DNA of 64,000 nt, taken from the NCBI RefSeq assembly GCF_900496995.4, contig NC_044004.1, positions 77,631,538-77,695,537 of the forward strand, given 5' to 3'. Position numbers and translations under genes: made by a program. This document shows positions 49,113 through 63,599 of this stretch, in pieces; position 1 is the first letter of the stretch, and every line of letters begins with the position of its first letter. Source of the stretch: Aquila chrysaetos chrysaetos. Taxonomy: Eukaryota; Chordata; Aves; Accipitriformes; Accipitridae. The notes under the pieces were generated by a model that was not told the origin of the DNA, ran no database searches, and worked only from the letters and a program-made list of their open reading frames with translations.

Positions 49113-51279
49113 GCGCTAACCTCACCAGTGCACTGTTTTATCTAGCTCCCAAGTGATTTCCTGACAAAGATCATTACCAAAAAGTGAACTTCTGAGGAAA
49201 ACAAAAGCAAGACCTTCACGAAGTACTTTGCAGTTGTAAGCAGGATTCAATTCTTGCAACATTTAATACACAGTCATTGTTTCCAATGGAAGTGGGACCG
49301 TGCCCTATTTTGCAGAACCAAACGCAATAGAACTGTTTGCAGTACACTTTTTCACAATTTACCTTCCCTGAGGAGAACTTCGTATCTTTATCAGAAGAAT
49401 GGTCTGGTCATAAGCAAATAAAAGCAGAAAAATCAAATCCTGATCTCCTCATCCAGTTCTCTATCACACAGATATCCCACTGACTTCACCGGAAAGGATG
49501 CCTCAGTAAAAGCTTACGCATGTTACTGTATTACATGTTTGTTTGATGAAACATGTCATGTTCCAAATCACTTCCACTTCATCAGTATTTTCAGCACTAC
49601 TTGCTGCTCTGCTGAGCTGCGTAAAGGAAAACAATCCTTTCTGGCCGGGAATGGGAAAGAAGCAGCGTAAGAATGCCAGAAGAGAAAGAGGAAGGTGGAA
49701 AGGACAGAAAAAAAGATGACGAAAGCTCAGCAGGAGGAGTAGATCGATACAGTCGGACGTGTCTTTTGGCAGAAATGTGCCAAGAGCTTCTTCTACATTT
49801 CACAAAAGGAGCATAAATAATCCCTCTGTTTTCAGCACCTTTCCCCCATGTATCTAAACACCACGCTTCAAACCACTTTGCTCCAAGTTATTCACAGAAG
49901 TTTTTCTGTATCTACGTATAAGACAGGCAGGACTGAGCTCCTGGAAAAGAAATAGCTCTGTGGTACGGTCCATGTTCTGTGTTATTAGCAGACATTAAAT
50001 TAATTGCTGTATCTGTACGCAACAGAGCAAACAGAAACTGATAGGAACCGTCTGAGTAGCTGACAGGGCCATAAACAACATGCTAGACTGTTCCCATGGC
50101 ATGGCAGCATCCAGCTGAAAGAAGTGCGTGACTATTTTTTACCGTAACTTCTCAAAGCAGTGGTTACTTACTTATGAGATTAATACCCCTAGAAGCCTTT
50201 CGGACTGCCACGTGATGCGAAAAGTGAAGGGGGATTGCACTGGGAAGCCCAGTGCCTGGGATAAGGCACTGGAAATCACCTGCGCAGAGTGGGTGCTTTT
50301 ATGGAAAGCCCTGCGAAGGAGTAAACCTCCCTCCATTCCTGCTCTGAATGCTCCATCGCAGAAAGACTTTGGTCAGGCTACATTCTGTTCTGACTTTTTC
50401 TTTCACTGTTTCCCCACCCAACTTCATACAAATTCTTATAAAGGTTATGTACAGACTTGTACAAAATGGAGACTGACACTAGCTCTTGGAGGATTTCCCA
50501 GAGCAACTTTAACAGAGATTATATAACATGTTAAATCTGTGTTGGCTTTTTTTTTTTTTTAATAAAGATGTTATTATACTACTATTTTATTCTTCCTAGC
50601 TTAACCCTCCAACCACCCTTTCAAATAGTTAATTATGTTTTTCAGAGATTAAAAACCTGAGGTTATTACAAACATTTTGTTTCCACCCCTTACATAAAAC
50701 AGGACAAATGTGTTACAACTGGAGTGTCTTAGCAAGTCATAACAACCATTATTTTCCTTCTACACACACTACTATCAAAGTCATGAGGGGGGATCTCTCC
50801 TTTAATAGATGTAGCAGCGGAACTTTAGAGCTAGCACAGAACTTTACTTTTATTTTATCCAGTAAAGAATAATTTTAACATCATGTGTGATTGGGAAGTA
50901 TAGTGCAATTTTCAGGAGCTTAAAATACCAGTGGGAATATAATTTCAGCTATATTTCATGCATATAGATGTATTTTAACTCATGCCACCCCCAAGACCAG
51001 AGGAAGGAAATAACCAGAAAGCAGAAAAACAGACAGCTCGAGACCAACGAGGGTGGAGGACAAACACGAGGCTTGGACAAGGTGTTTGTGAACGAGCGAC
51101 GATCAAAGCCTCGGACCTCATGTTGTTCTACTGCTGTGACTGCTCTTCACCGCAGTAGAGTCCCTGCAGCTCTCGGGTAACTGCAGCGTGCTCAGTGTTC
51201 AGAAAACAGGGTTGGTTTTTTTTCTTTTTTTTGACCTATGAGGCTTTCCTCCTCTCCCGTGAGGACCTATTGGTGTAGC

Positions 51280-51300
51280 TACCTATCTATCTATCCATCC
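51280..51300. repeat. Short (CTAT)n/(CATC) repeat
   Basis: A few tetranucleotide units. Confidence 0.75.
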
Positions 51301-53984
51301 AGAGACTACTGAACGGAACTACTACGAAAATAACTGGAGTTGCTCCAGTGCGTGGCCAGGTGCCTCAGAAGATAAGTCAGCTTGAACACATTTTGCTCGC
51401 GCTTCCAAGCTCTACAGGCTCCTTATTCACTCCAGAGCAGAGTTCAAAACCTTGACAGACCTGGTCTGCACAGCTTTGTTTCAACTTCTTCTGTGGTCCC
51501 CCCAAAAGACAATGCAATAGGATAAATCCAGCTTAAAATTACAGGACACTCATAATATGGAAGATATTGACTATTCCCAAAAAGTCAGGCTAAGTCCAAT
51601 CCTAACAGAACTGACTTCAAGATACAAAGCACATCTTTGTGCAAAGCCATCTCCAAGATGCTCTTCCAAATAAGCACTTTTGAAAACCCACCCAAAGCGA
51701 ACAGTCAGCCACGCTTTATTCTGAAGGAACCACCAGACAAACCCAATCGATTTTGTTGAATGTTCTTGACATTCATATACTTCCATTTTAGATACCATGA
51801 TAATAGGCACCTGCAGTCACACAGAATTTTCTTTTTTAATTTAATCTACAGTCATTTCTTTTACAGGGTTAGGGCTTTTTTTAATTTGGTACTTAGTGTA
51901 AAACTTGAGGACTTTAAAAGAAAAAAATAAAGCCTAAGGGTTACTAACAACCCTCTCCTCCAGCTGATGCTCAGCATGAGGCTGATTTTGTCATCACACT
52001 GTGCGAGCTTCTTCCTGGGTGAACTCAGACAACATAACCTCAAATTAATTTGAAATAGTCATATGTCCATACCAGGGCAGATGCCACATTGCTGGCAGGG
52101 GGAAAAAAAAAAGGAGGATTATAAGAGCAAATGGTCTAAAGCTTGTTTGGGCACTGTAGCAGAGCTTACCAACAGTGATGGCCAGAGAAGCAGCCCCGGG
52201 CACTGCCTCGGTTTCTCTTGAGGTCACTTGGGCTCTGTGCAGCACAGAGAACACCAGTCCAAGGATGCTCTTCTTCTCAGAGCTCTGCTCCAGCTCTGCC
52301 TCTGGAGACAGCACAGTGCAACACAGCTGCTCTCACCCAGGCTAGGGTAGGGCAGCAAAAAATTTTTTAAAAAGTGCTGTTCCGGGACCCTACTCTTCAT
52401 GTCACGTCATCCTTTCTGCCTTGCGTCACCTCTCCCCCACTGCTCCCTCCTGGCTTGTGCAGCTTCTTCCACATAACTCGCATCAGCTTTTTAGCATGTC
52501 CTTTTTCAAAAGCCACGCATCTTCTATCAGGTCCTCTCAGGAGATGACCAGGCAGACTTAGAGGAAAACCAGTAGTGAGAAACAAAATGGTCTGTTGAAG
52601 GTCCAAGATCCTTTTGACGGCTACAGACGCTTCTAGAAAAATAAGACCTCTTTGAGCTTCTTATTGTTGCTGTGGGTTTTCCTTCTTCTCCATCTCATTG
52701 TTTTTCTTGTAGAGTTTACAAAAAAACAATGAGCAGACTCAGAAGAAAGGAGGAAACTTTCCACACACGCTTTCTACTCATTTCTCTTCCTCTCCACTTT
52801 TTCTTAGATTTTTACTCCCCCAACTTTTCCTCCTCTTCTCACTGAGAAAAAGGGCAAAATTCCCCTCCTCCTTCTCGATACCACTACTTGATACTAAATT
52901 TCTGAAAAATTCAGAAGAGAACCTATGTCTTAACTTTTTCTTCTAAAGTTTTTGCAACTGTGCTGAACCCTGCCAATGATACGATAATGAAATATTTCCA
53001 GGAGGGAAAAAAAAAAAAAAATCTGTAAAAATTCTCTGCACCCATGGGGCTCGCTGCACTTTAAGAGGGGTTGCTCCAAAGATTTCAGAGAGGTCACACT
53101 GCTGCAAATCATTCTCTTTTCCAGTCAAAGCAGCCCATTTTGGAGGAGAGGGGGAAGATGTGAGAATTTCTTTTTCCTGAAAGCAAGCAAGTGCAAGGGT
53201 GTTTTTCCTGCTGCACGGGAAACACTTAGCAAGACCAATGCAGAAGCCAGGGCTGGCCTAAGAGAATTTAGTCTTTGATGTTAAAAAAAACCCCAAAACC
53301 CAAAGAAAGTATGAATCATAATGTCTGCCACTTCATAGACACCTTAAGTGTCTGAAAGAGTCAAGCTCCAGAAACACATCTGCTAATCCAGTGCTGATGG
53401 GGTTAATGAGATCAAAGCCGGATTCCACTTTGTGCTTAGCAGTGAGACATTTCCTACCGTAGAGCCAGGGTGACTGTAGCCCTCCTTCAGCTCACCTTCA
53501 CACCCAAATCAGCATCAAAATAACACAAATCAGCCCCTACTCTGATTATAATCAGTATTCCCCCTTTCTGTCTCCTTCCAACTCCATCAACCCCCACCTT
53601 CCCACATTAAAATCAGTCAGTGTTTAATTTCAGGGTAATCTTCCTCATTCACATGTTTATTTTCAAACATTTTCTCTATCTATCTGCTCTCCCGCCCTCC
53701 CCTCCCCATCCTTAAATCAGTAAGGAGCTTCACACGCTCCCATGCAGGCACTTACCTTCTCACCCAGCAGACAAAGTGATCCCCAAATTCAGATCCCCAA
53801 TACTCAAGGAGGTGAAGAACAGCTCTCCTACCATCTTCTTTTAAGTCTCTCCTGGCAAGCGCAGGAAGGGGCCTAACAAAGCTGTATGCAGCCAATTGTG
53901 TTATCAAGGCACTTGGCACTACCAGCTGATCCTTGATTACTATTCATCCCTCAGGAAAATAAAACACCCTTTTGTAGTAAAAGT

Positions 53985-53996
53985 GTAACCGGTTAC
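53985..53996. promoter_or_regulatory. 12-bp perfect palindrome with Grainyhead-type AACCGGTT core
   Basis: GTAACCGGTTAC is a perfect palindrome. Its AACCGGTT core is the consensus for Grainyhead-like/CP2 factors. It is followed at once by CATGATGCATTA. Single-site evidence only. Confidence 0.3.
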
Positions 53997-56900
53997 CATG
54001 ATGCATTACATATTAACAAAAGCAGCTTTTTACCAAAATCACAGATGATGAAAGCCTGGAAGCGGAATGGGACCAAGGTAATCAGTCGTTTCTACACGTT
54101 TCAGATAGAAAGCAGACAGTTTAACCAAGATTTTCACAGCGCTAACAAGAAAGTGGTGGGTGAGTTATGCCACATGTTTGTACATCAAACAGTAGTGAGT
54201 TCTGTAAAACAAATTTTAAGGATAACATTTTCTGTTGTAGCGACCTTTCTGGTGTAGCGTCCTACGTATGCAACTGCCAGCACTGTAGTAACCTCAGTTT
54301 TCACAGGGTCTCTTTACCATTTCTGCGCTTTTCTTGAAATCCACACAGAAGTTTTCAATATGCTTTCATATTTTCCTTTTTTTTTTTAACGTAAGAGTAC
54401 CGCTTATTAAAAAGCACAGTTATCTGAAAGGCAGAGTTTACACTAGGTAGAAGGGTAGAATTTGCTGGTTTGGTGGACTAATCCCTACTTAGGTGGTGAG
54501 GAAGCATTCCAGAATGTTAAAGGATTTATTTGTTTGCTAATCTACTTAAGCACCCATAGGCCTCAACACCCACAACTTGTGTGCTTTAGGGATCTTTCAT
54601 GTCCGTGGCCGCTCTCAACACAACAGCTCTGCATTAAAGCTGCAGATTTAGACTCGTGGCAGTGCAGCCAGCTGACTCCTGGGACACTCACCTGAAAAAA
54701 GCTATATGGCTTTGGTGCACCCACCCGCCAAATCCCGCTCTACATTCCTCATAAGCAGCGCCTGCCTGTACGTAGCTGCAGTAGCACCCGCAAGTCACTC
54801 TGCTACTTGCGTCTTGCGCTCTTGCATCAAACCCAACCAACTCTCCGTTAAGACAGCAATCCAAGCACCATGAAAACACCTCACGCGCAATGCAAATGAG
54901 GCTGTCCGAACACATTTCGCATCCTCGGTTTGGGGAAAAACTCCCTGACACAGAAGGGAGGTAGCTTTAAACGGCATTAAGCAGAGCAGGCTTGATGTAA
55001 GCAGCTACCCCTGTGTGAAATTTGAAGCTCTTGCCAGCGGTGTGGAGGAAAGACATGACCTCATTATTCCACAGCCCAGATAATCCGTTCCTGGATAAAG
55101 TGGGAGCTGACAAGTGTTTCACCTTGAAGGTTATCAAAGCCCTTTCCACACTCTGCTGATGCGGAGCCATTTACTTTACCAAACAGGGATGTGAAAACTC
55201 CACTGTGTTAGTAAAGGAGAGAAAAAAATCAGAGGGGTGTGCGGTTAAGAGCACACTGCCATGCCACACACACACAGGTATTGAGAGGAAGAGACCAACG
55301 GCATTTCCACAACCATTTATGCAAACAGGATAGATATATTTGCACAAGTTGATAAAATATTTTTCTCAATATTTTGAGTGTTACTGCTCTCAATTCCTTC
55401 CATCTACCTCTAGGCCCTTCCTCTTGGTAAGTGCCTAGGGGCCTCTCTTGACATCAGCTACCCCTTTAGCACCTCCAGAAAGGTAGTTCAGCTCTTAGCT
55501 GGGATAAATCACTGTCTGGACCATCTTCTAGTGTCTCTCCAATGAACTGCCGAGGGAACCGAGAGCGATTCCGCTTCCCTAATCTTTTAATTGGATGAAT
55601 TGGAGCTTTACTGCCATGGGTTTTACACTGGCACACGCAGTCAACACGCTAGCCTCAAATTTTGCTGGAAGGACCCGTAATCTGTTTGAGCAATGGCTCC
55701 ACACTAGTTCAAGGGGAAAGAATGTCATCTGGTTGCCATTGCCTTCTCTTGCAACACCTGCGCTCTTGCTGGAGGCCTGCCACGCAAACACAGAGCGGGG
55801 CTCTTTCCCCCTCACCGGTCCGGTTCTTGGCGGAGCAGTTAAGAGAGAAAACACACATCTCCTCCTCCTATCAGGACTCTGGAGTCATTGGATTTAAGTC
55901 TGCAGGGAAGAATGACACCATTTAAAATATTTAACAAAGAACATATAGAGCCCTGGAGAAAACGCATGGCTGGGTTTCCTACAGAAAAGATTAATAAATG
56001 AACAGGTAGCAGTTGCAGAAAGAGCAGACACAAACCCCAAGATTAGGAGTAGGTTTCAGCTGAAATATTTGTCTTCCAGATATTAACCTGCCATTCAAAA
56101 CACGCCCAACTACAATTGTGATTCTGTGTGCATCTTGCACCTACTCCCTAGGAAAAGCTCTTTATTAAATTGCACACATTAGATCACCTACAGTATTTTC
56201 CTTCACGTCAAAGGAAAAAAAAAAGGCATCAGCAAAAGTAAAAGATTTTGAGGTTCATAGTAGCTAAAAATTATTGCAATTCACCACAACCATACCAACA
56301 ACGTGAAAACACAAATACAAAAGGGTCACAACGTAAAACCAATTTTCCAAATGCAACTCTGTTATGGGTTAGCTCCACATTGACCAGGACCTCAAGACAG
56401 AGTTTGGAGCAGCTACAAAAAACTTTACGTAGGCCATCTGGCTCCTGTATCCAGTGGCCAATACGTCACTTTGGAGTAGCTGAAACGCACCGATCACCCA
56501 CCCTCGTTCGCCCTGCCTTTCCTTACGTGCTGGCTTTGTCAGCGGTGGCCAAGCAGCGGACCTGCCCATCACTTATGTCACGAGCAGGTCGAGGCGCAGG
56601 TCAGTTTGTACCCAGCTCCCACTGCAGGCCACTTCCCGCGCCCCTGACTGCATTAGCACGGGAGTAATCGCAAGGCACAGAAGTGTGAGGGAAGCACATT
56701 CAGTTTTGTCCCAGCTTTGTGATCACAGAAAGCAAGGCAAGTTCTTTATGCCTGCTTTTTACTAATTCTTTCGGGGGCTTTTGCCAAGGTTTTGACAGTG
56801 GATGTCTGCCTTCCAGGCAGGTGCGTGACTCTTCATCTTCCAAGTACAATTCCTTCTAAGTTCTCTCCTAGCTAGCACTAGATACTGAGCTACCACAACC

Positions 56901-58701
56901 ACTGGACATTTGCTTTTCTAGCCTTGGTAATACTGTTTCACCCACCCTGTCAATTGCTTTCTCTGGGAGAGCCAGAAACAACCAAAAGCCTTAAGGGTCA
57001 GTCTCCTCCACAGCCCTGATACTCGCCTGTTGCAATAAGGAGAGAGAGAGTTCTCCTGCCCATGAACTTTGTGTCCATCAGTTAACTTCAGCTTACTGGG
57101 CAGTACACAGCAAAACACCAGGCTTTACGGTTCGGTTTTCTCTTTAGCCCTCTCCATACCCCACCAGCACAGAGTTTGACGCCTGCTTCACAGGGAGACA
57201 TTGCCCACAGACAGCCTTCCCACAGCACTAACCGACTGGCGCTCAGTTATAGGAGCATTATGGTTGGCACGTGCCCAGTTTCTGAAGGAGAAGAACCACA
57301 CTTTGACATTTAAAATGAGTGAAGAAACTAAAAGGAAAGAGCCAGCATACCCAAACCAGAAAAATCAACTTTAAGGACACAATATTTGAAAGGGCTGACA
57401 AGTCTAAGTTCAATGATTTTGAATAACCCTCTTCGAAAATTATCTTTATTCTGTCCCCGATGTTCACCCTCGCACCTGAACTCAGTAAACCTTATGTCCT
57501 GTTCTCATTTAGAGACCATAGGAAAATTATCCACAATAAACTTCATTCTTTTTCCAGGATTAAGAATTGTATATCGTACTCGCAGTGAAAATCTGTTTTA
57601 TGCATTAGGGAGAACACAGGACTGAACTTTTTTTCAAGTTAAGTGAAGACATTTTTGCATTTTGATCATAAATATTCTCCTGGTCATTTTTGGCAAACCT
57701 GTCAAAAGACATTTTATGCCATTTTGCAAGACGTTGTTATTGGAGGAAAAAGTTAGACTTTGTATTTAAACAAAATGTGCCTGAAACATTGAAAAGCTGA
57801 TTTAATGTTAACAATTCTGCAACTCAAGCAGTATTTGGGCCAAAAACTGGCTCCAAAAGATAATGGCAGGCAGGAAAAAGACTGTATTTCTAAAGAACAT
57901 AAAGAAATAAGTCTAGAAACCACTTCAGCAGTTAAAGAGAGGATGGAGGGAGATGTTCTTCTCACATGCATTCTCTTCCGTTCACTGAGCCTCTATCGTT
58001 TTATTAAAATTAATCTCAGGGAAACATCCAAACAACAATAAACGTGATTAACCCAGCAGAAGAAAGAACGCCTCTATCTTTGATTTAGTCTGAAGCGTAG
58101 AGGTGTTCAGGCTTATATGGCCTCACGCTGCAAGCAATTTGATTTGGTGCCAAGGCACAATGTGTTCGGTAAAACATGCTGTGAAAAGTTCAGCTCTGAA
58201 TTAAAAGCCACTCATTTAAATGACAGGCTAACAGAAGATACTTTTGAAGTGCCCTGTCCTACAGTGCCCTCATCAGTAAGTTCCAATGAGAGGCTGAGGG
58301 TGCAAAAGTGCTCACCGGACTGGATTATGAAAGGACTACGTTGCTGATGTGCTTTGACCAAAACTGGATTTTTGGTTACTTTCCAGAATTCTGATAAGAG
58401 GGTTTCAAGTTGCTAGTTCACAGTAACAGTGATCTGTCATTAGGAACGAGAAGGGGAATCATCGTACCTTTCTTTAAATCTCAACTTATCTGTGGCTTGG
58501 GACAGAGTAAGATTTCGAGTGGCCAAGCAGAGTATTTAGGAGCAACATAAACCTTCTAGGGACTTCACAAATTTGCAATAACTTAATTTTTTAAAGAGTA
58601 TCTCACTTTTTTTTAAAAATCAAGTTCCACAAACCCAACGATAAAAGGGGGAGCTTCCTACATTTAAAATCACTTCAGGCACGTAGGTATGTGTCGAGAG
58701 A

Positions 58702-58741
58702 TTTGGTACCACGTGGATGAATGTGGTACCATGTGGATGAG
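58702..58741. repeat. 20-bp imperfect tandem duplication
   Basis: Two adjacent copies around TGGTACCA(C/T)GTGGATGA, 17 of 20 bases identical. Confidence 0.85.
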
Positions 58742-60784
58742 AGGATAAACGCTTGCAGGGATGGGTTTTTTCCCCCAAGGCACAAACAGCAGTCATGGGC
58801 CAGCATTCTCTCCTAATGTCCTAAAATTCAACGTGCAAAATTCCCTCTGATGGCAACAGGACCCACGTATGGAAAGGGCAGCCAGGTCCTACCTGTCTCT
58901 CTCTGGGTTTCTCAGTTCAGATTCGCGCCTTGGCGCACGTTCCCAAGGGATCTGAGCACCTCCCACGGAATGGCGATCTAGTTTTGCTACTCATCTGGAG
59001 CATCACGTAGTGTTATTTTTAGGATACAAAATTACAGACAGAATTCGTTATTGGCAGTAAAAATGAGGGTCTCTCTTTCCTCCCTTCAGGAACACACACC
59101 GGAGGAAAGTGCCAGGGGATAATGGTATGGCATTTAATTTTTGGAAACGTCAAAAATATAATGGTTATGATAAATGGTTTGCATCCTGAGCCTCAAGTTG
59201 GAGTATATAGAATCTAGAAAAGAAGGATAAAGTAGTTTCAAATGCAGCCTTGATCCTCAAGGCAACTTTTCCAGTTTATAATTTTCCTAATTCCCTCTGT
59301 CTGTTGTACTATTAAAGAGTTAAACAATGAAAAAAAGAAAAAACCTGCACATACATCAGATGAACTAAGTAAACAACCTGCTTTTCCCCATCGTCTAATC
59401 CTTTTCAGTGATAGTAAAATTAAATGTTCATTATAGCAACAAAAGGTTAGAATAAAAGTAACAGAAAAGTTGTAATTTAAAAATAGTAGATTTCTTTTTA
59501 AAAGCTAAAATTGTGTACAGCGTGGAATTAAGTAGAGAAAAACCATAATCGAGGCCAAGAGATTACTTTTTAAATTTCATATTGATAATGTAAGTAAATA
59601 TAGAAGAAATCTCTCTTAGATACATATTTCTCATAAAATGATACACATTTCTAAATAATTATTACTCTCTCATGAATATATATATATATAATGACTGCAA
59701 GAAAGAGAAGTCTTCAGAACCATCAATAAACAAATTCAAAAAATAACCTTACATACAGCCTGAAATGATATTTCTTGTTTACTCCAACAAGTGAAAGCAG
59801 GATTTGGCTAAAATTTTGACCTGTAAATTCTGCTACTTACCTGAAAAACACCAGGAAAACACAAAATTACCCACTGAAATTCAGGGGTTTGTCACTTTTT
59901 TTTTTTTTTTTTAATTTTTCTTAAAGTTTGTAATGGTTTTGCTTTACCTTTCCCTCTATTTTTCATGTCTGCGATAGAAAAGCTGAGTCCTTCTATTGTG
60001 GGGAAAAAAAGCTGAAAATAAGTTTGCTTAATTGCATTTCATACTGAGTGCAAGAGCAGAGAGCCCATAAGGACCTGTCGTCCTTGATATAACAAAGAAA
60101 TAAGTAGAAGAGATTTTATCTGTTCCTGAACTATCTTGTGGTCATTTGTAACAGTTTTTGCAAGGAGGTTTTCTTATTCGTTAATTAGGATTCATTAGGA
60201 TTTTAAGTGGCCAGCTTTAAATTACCAATCAACATTCCTATTTATTTCGATGGAAACAAACAACAACCAAAAATCTTTCGCTGATGCCTGGCAGTGGTTT
60301 CAGGTTAGCCAAGGGATGTACAATTTTTAAGGTGCCTCCTTCCTAGTATGTGTAAAAAGGAGTTGTTTAAGACCAAAGATAAATGTCTCACTGTAATCAA
60401 TCAGGATATCTTAGCTTTATCTCGGAGAACTCTATGTTCGGCAAGCCTGTTTGGCAGCTTTTCTGGAGAACATAAATCAAATGATTCAGAATAAATTTCA
60501 GCATTTTTTGTAGTGAGGCCACTCCCCAGGTCTGAGGCTCACTGGGATGGTCTATGGGATTAAACTGTGGTTGAGGCAGGAACAAATGAAGACAGTAATG
60601 ACACTTGTTGCTACTCTCTTTAGGACCAGGAATCCATCAAAAATTCAGAATTTCATAATTATTTTTTGATACACGGATATACACTCAGATAAACGGACTT
60701 AAACCAGCAATCTTACTACCTCTAAAATGCAGATTATACCACTGAAATTGTAAAATACAAAGTTTTGGACGATCTCTGTTACAC

Positions 60785-60942
60785 TCCAAACTTCCACATG
60801 GGCATTTATTATCATGATTCTGCGCTTCAGTTAACTTCGGACACTCCACTCACTCGAAATACAAAATTCTTTGGCTTTTGACAGCTTTAGAAAGGAAATT
60901 TGCTATTCACACCGTGAATGGGGCTATGTATTAATTTGCTTT
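60785..60942 (-). other. AFG2A: AFG2A 3' UTR, candidate short form
   Basis: Downstream of the AFG2A stop, the first canonical AATAAA on the minus strand lies at 60,810-60,805, giving a 3' UTR of roughly 150 nt. A further AATAAA at 60,246-60,241 could end a longer form of about 0.7 kb. Neither end can be confirmed from sequence alone. Confidence 0.5.
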
Positions 60943-61119
60943 TCAAAGTGCGTGCAGTCCACTTTGCTGCTGATAATCTGCATAAAACCGGATTAACGAA
61001 TCAGGAATCCTTGGGGTCACGACAGTCAGTGCGTACCGAAAGTGCCGTCCCATGATAGATTTGGCGTTTATGTCTTCCTGAAGAGCTAGAAGGGCTGCTT
61101 CTCTACAGACTGCTGTTAT
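60943..61119 (-). CDS. AFG2A: AFG2A (SPATA5) AAA+ ATPase, last coding exon (58 aa, partial gene)
   Basis: AFG2A is a two-domain AAA+ ATPase of the Afg2/p97 group, acting in late cytoplasmic maturation of 60S ribosomal subunits by releasing recycling factors. It is also reported in mitochondrial and neural development. The minus strand has a good acceptor (TTTCTTTGCAG) at 61,120, and the exon then encodes [13 protein letters not shown], continuing to [12 protein letters not shown] and ending SGLHAL before the stop at 60,943. This matches the C-terminus of vertebrate SPATA5/AFG2A: the small helical subdomain after the second ATPase domain, where the [13 protein letters not shown] helix is the most conserved part, followed by the TPRIP..L..FY tail segment. 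The Walker motifs lie in upstream exons outside the window. Phase at the acceptor is 0 (codon ATA first). Its position, upstream of SPRY1 in the same orientation, agrees with vertebrate synteny. Confidence 0.95.
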   Translation of the reverse strand: MTAVCREAALLALQEDINAKSIMGRHFRYALTVVTPRIPDSLIRFYADYQQQSGLHAL

Positions 61120-62958
61120 CTGCAAAGAAACAATAAAAAAACCAACAAACTACATATAGCATTATTATTATTATTATAAAATATATTACTTGAAAGGAAG
61201 AAAGTGAACACAAGAATATCAACATACTCCAAATGCCAGGTACTCACAAGGACAGAGTTTCTCCTACTTTTTTTTTTAAATAAATGAGGTTGTAGGTGAT
61301 TAGGGCATCCAAGAAACAGGGTATAGCTTGCAATTCAAACCACAGTAACATTACATTTCATATTAGAGTATGTCGCAAATTCACTTGATAATCATATTAC
61401 CTTGCGCTAAACTCCCCGCAACACCTGATAAATTAAAACCCCAACAACCAGCGCTACATTTTTCTGTCCCCAAAGCGCAAGAGCAGATATTCCCAGGCTC
61501 TGCAGGCACTTTTCTTTCTCAGCTTTACGCTGGGAAAGAAGTAAAAACAATTAATTCAGAAAGGAAGGCTAGAAGGAGAGGGGTGTGTGGAAGGGGAGGA
61601 GGGTTAAGGTCTCATACCCTGCAATGTGTTTTTAAGCTCTCTGGACTTCAGACAGCGGAAACAGACTGATGCCAGTGTCACTCTAAAGACACATTACTGT
61701 GGTGAAAAGAGCTTGTGGAATGAAAAGAGATATTGTGATTTCCAGTGCAACAGGGAAAACAGTGATTGATATTGACTGCTCCCTTATATCTGTAAATGAA
61801 AGAGCCAGCTGAAACACATTTGTCCAGCTATTCAGCATATTTTCTCTGTTTGTTCACTTACTGAAAAGAGTTCCCCCCGCTTATGCTGTGCTAATGGTTG
61901 CCAAAGCCGTTTAGTAGCTTTTTAGAGGATTTAGCAGCATGTTTAGGAAGCTTTCACAAGAAAACATGCATGGATTTAGATGGCTTTGTCAAGTTACAAC
62001 AATATTACTATTAGTTCTGTGCTGCTCTAATGAGCGGTGAAGCTAAACACTGCTGTTATGCATTTTAATGCTTTTCAGGACTTCAAAGACAGTTAAACGT
62101 GGAAGCGTAGCCGAGATTTAGTGCACCAACTTCTTGCGGAGGTAAGTAATACATCATCTAGAAAGTTAACGGAGGGATCTTGGACTTTCCGTTCAGGTTT
62201 TTCTCTAAGTAGACAGTATGACTATTTCCCTATCGCTAACACAAATAGAAAGCTACTTAAGAAAAAGAAAAAAACCCAAACCAGATCAAACTCCCCCCCC
62301 CATCATCCCTGCCTAACACAAGACCCAGAAATCTTTCAAAAGGGAGAAGACCGTTGATGGAAAAACAGATCCCAAGCACCCCGGACTCTAAGCCTGTGTT
62401 GGTCTTTGAAGGAGGGGTCCATTCCCCCTTGATAAATACTGCACTAGGGGCAAGTTTTCCACAAAATGAAGAAGAGGAGACCTTCTGGGGGTTTTCACAG
62501 GCATTATTAAAAAAACCCCAAACACAGTACAGCAGGTTTTGACCATCCTGTTCTGCTCACAGAGACCATCGCTCATCTACAGCATCAAAATTATGCAGCA
62601 GGGTATCACTACAGCACAAGACGTTCACTTGTTAGGACTTGATATGTTTTACTGAAGGAGAAGCTGAAGGAAAGACTGTCAAGTTGGCGGATTCAAAAAA
62701 GAAGGAACGCCACTGTCAGTCTTATTTCCTCCTGTTTCATTTGTACACTGATACACTTAGGAGCAATTTGCCCATAAGCTGATAGTTCTGATGATGCTTT
62801 TACGTTTTCTCTATGCTCTGCCAAGAGTATCGGTAACAGTGATGATAATTAACCTCCAAAGGATTTTTTTGTTTAATTTTATTCTTAAAGACTGAACCAT
62901 AAGTTCTGTGATAACTGAAAATTACTAGACATGAGGCAGCACCAGAAAACTGGTATTT

Positions 62959-62983
62959 CCCCCCCCCCCCCCCCCCCCCCCCC
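62959..62983. repeat. C25 homopolymer in AFG2A intron
   Basis: Uninterrupted run of 25 C, which would be G25 in the AFG2A pre-mRNA. Confidence 0.9.
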
Positions 62984-63599
62984 GCTTCCCAGGAGCATTT
63001 CAGCTGCTTTTAAGGGAAGATGAAATAATTTTAAGGCATGAATTATCATTCTCTCTTTTCCTGGCTGCACTCAGAATTTTTGTGAACTAAACCTTTAATA
63101 TATTATTGAGTAAAAAACAGCAGGCTTTATGGCACAGTGTTTAAAATTTGGACCCTCGTGTCTGGTCACAGAAGTCACGTGGCGTTGTTTCCATTCCTTG
63201 GCTAACCCAGAGTATCACGTTTCTGAGGTAAGAGATTCGACAAGGCAAGTTTGATTATTTTTCTTCGTTCAAGTATGCAAACGTAAAAAAAAAAAAAAAA
63301 AAGGTCCTCACAAGCATTCTCACTAGCTAGTAAAGCTAAATCACTCGTGGAAAGCAAACCCAAGTGTAATACAGCCACAGCGAAATGAGAGTGAATTCAT
63401 CTGGTGAAATGTGCTGCACTGTTGGCCTAAGGTCTACTGGTTTGTCATAGGTATTTCTTGTCACAGTCATGTTAGGACATTTCTTACTAGACCAAGCAAC
63501 TGAAGGGTTTTTAAATGTCATTTCTGCCTAGATTAAAAAACAACACAGATTGGCTCAAGTGAGGCAAAGAGGGAAGGTACCAGAAGGGGCTAACTGACA

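Larger units (their letters stand above)
39261..60784. other. Intergenic interval between AFG2A and SPRY1
   Basis: About 21.5 kb between the SPRY1 promoter island and the AFG2A 3' end. No exon or RNA gene is recognised on either strand. The content is AT-rich DNA with microsatellites, homopolymers and small tandem duplications, and a few transcription-factor-like palindromes. Regulatory elements for SPRY1 are plausible here from location only. Confidence 0.7.

Noticed and set aside
62110..62145. Strong plus-strand splice donor (GAGGTAAGTAA) as sign of an antisense transcript
   Set aside because: A lone donor without a matching exon, acceptor or promoter is not enough.
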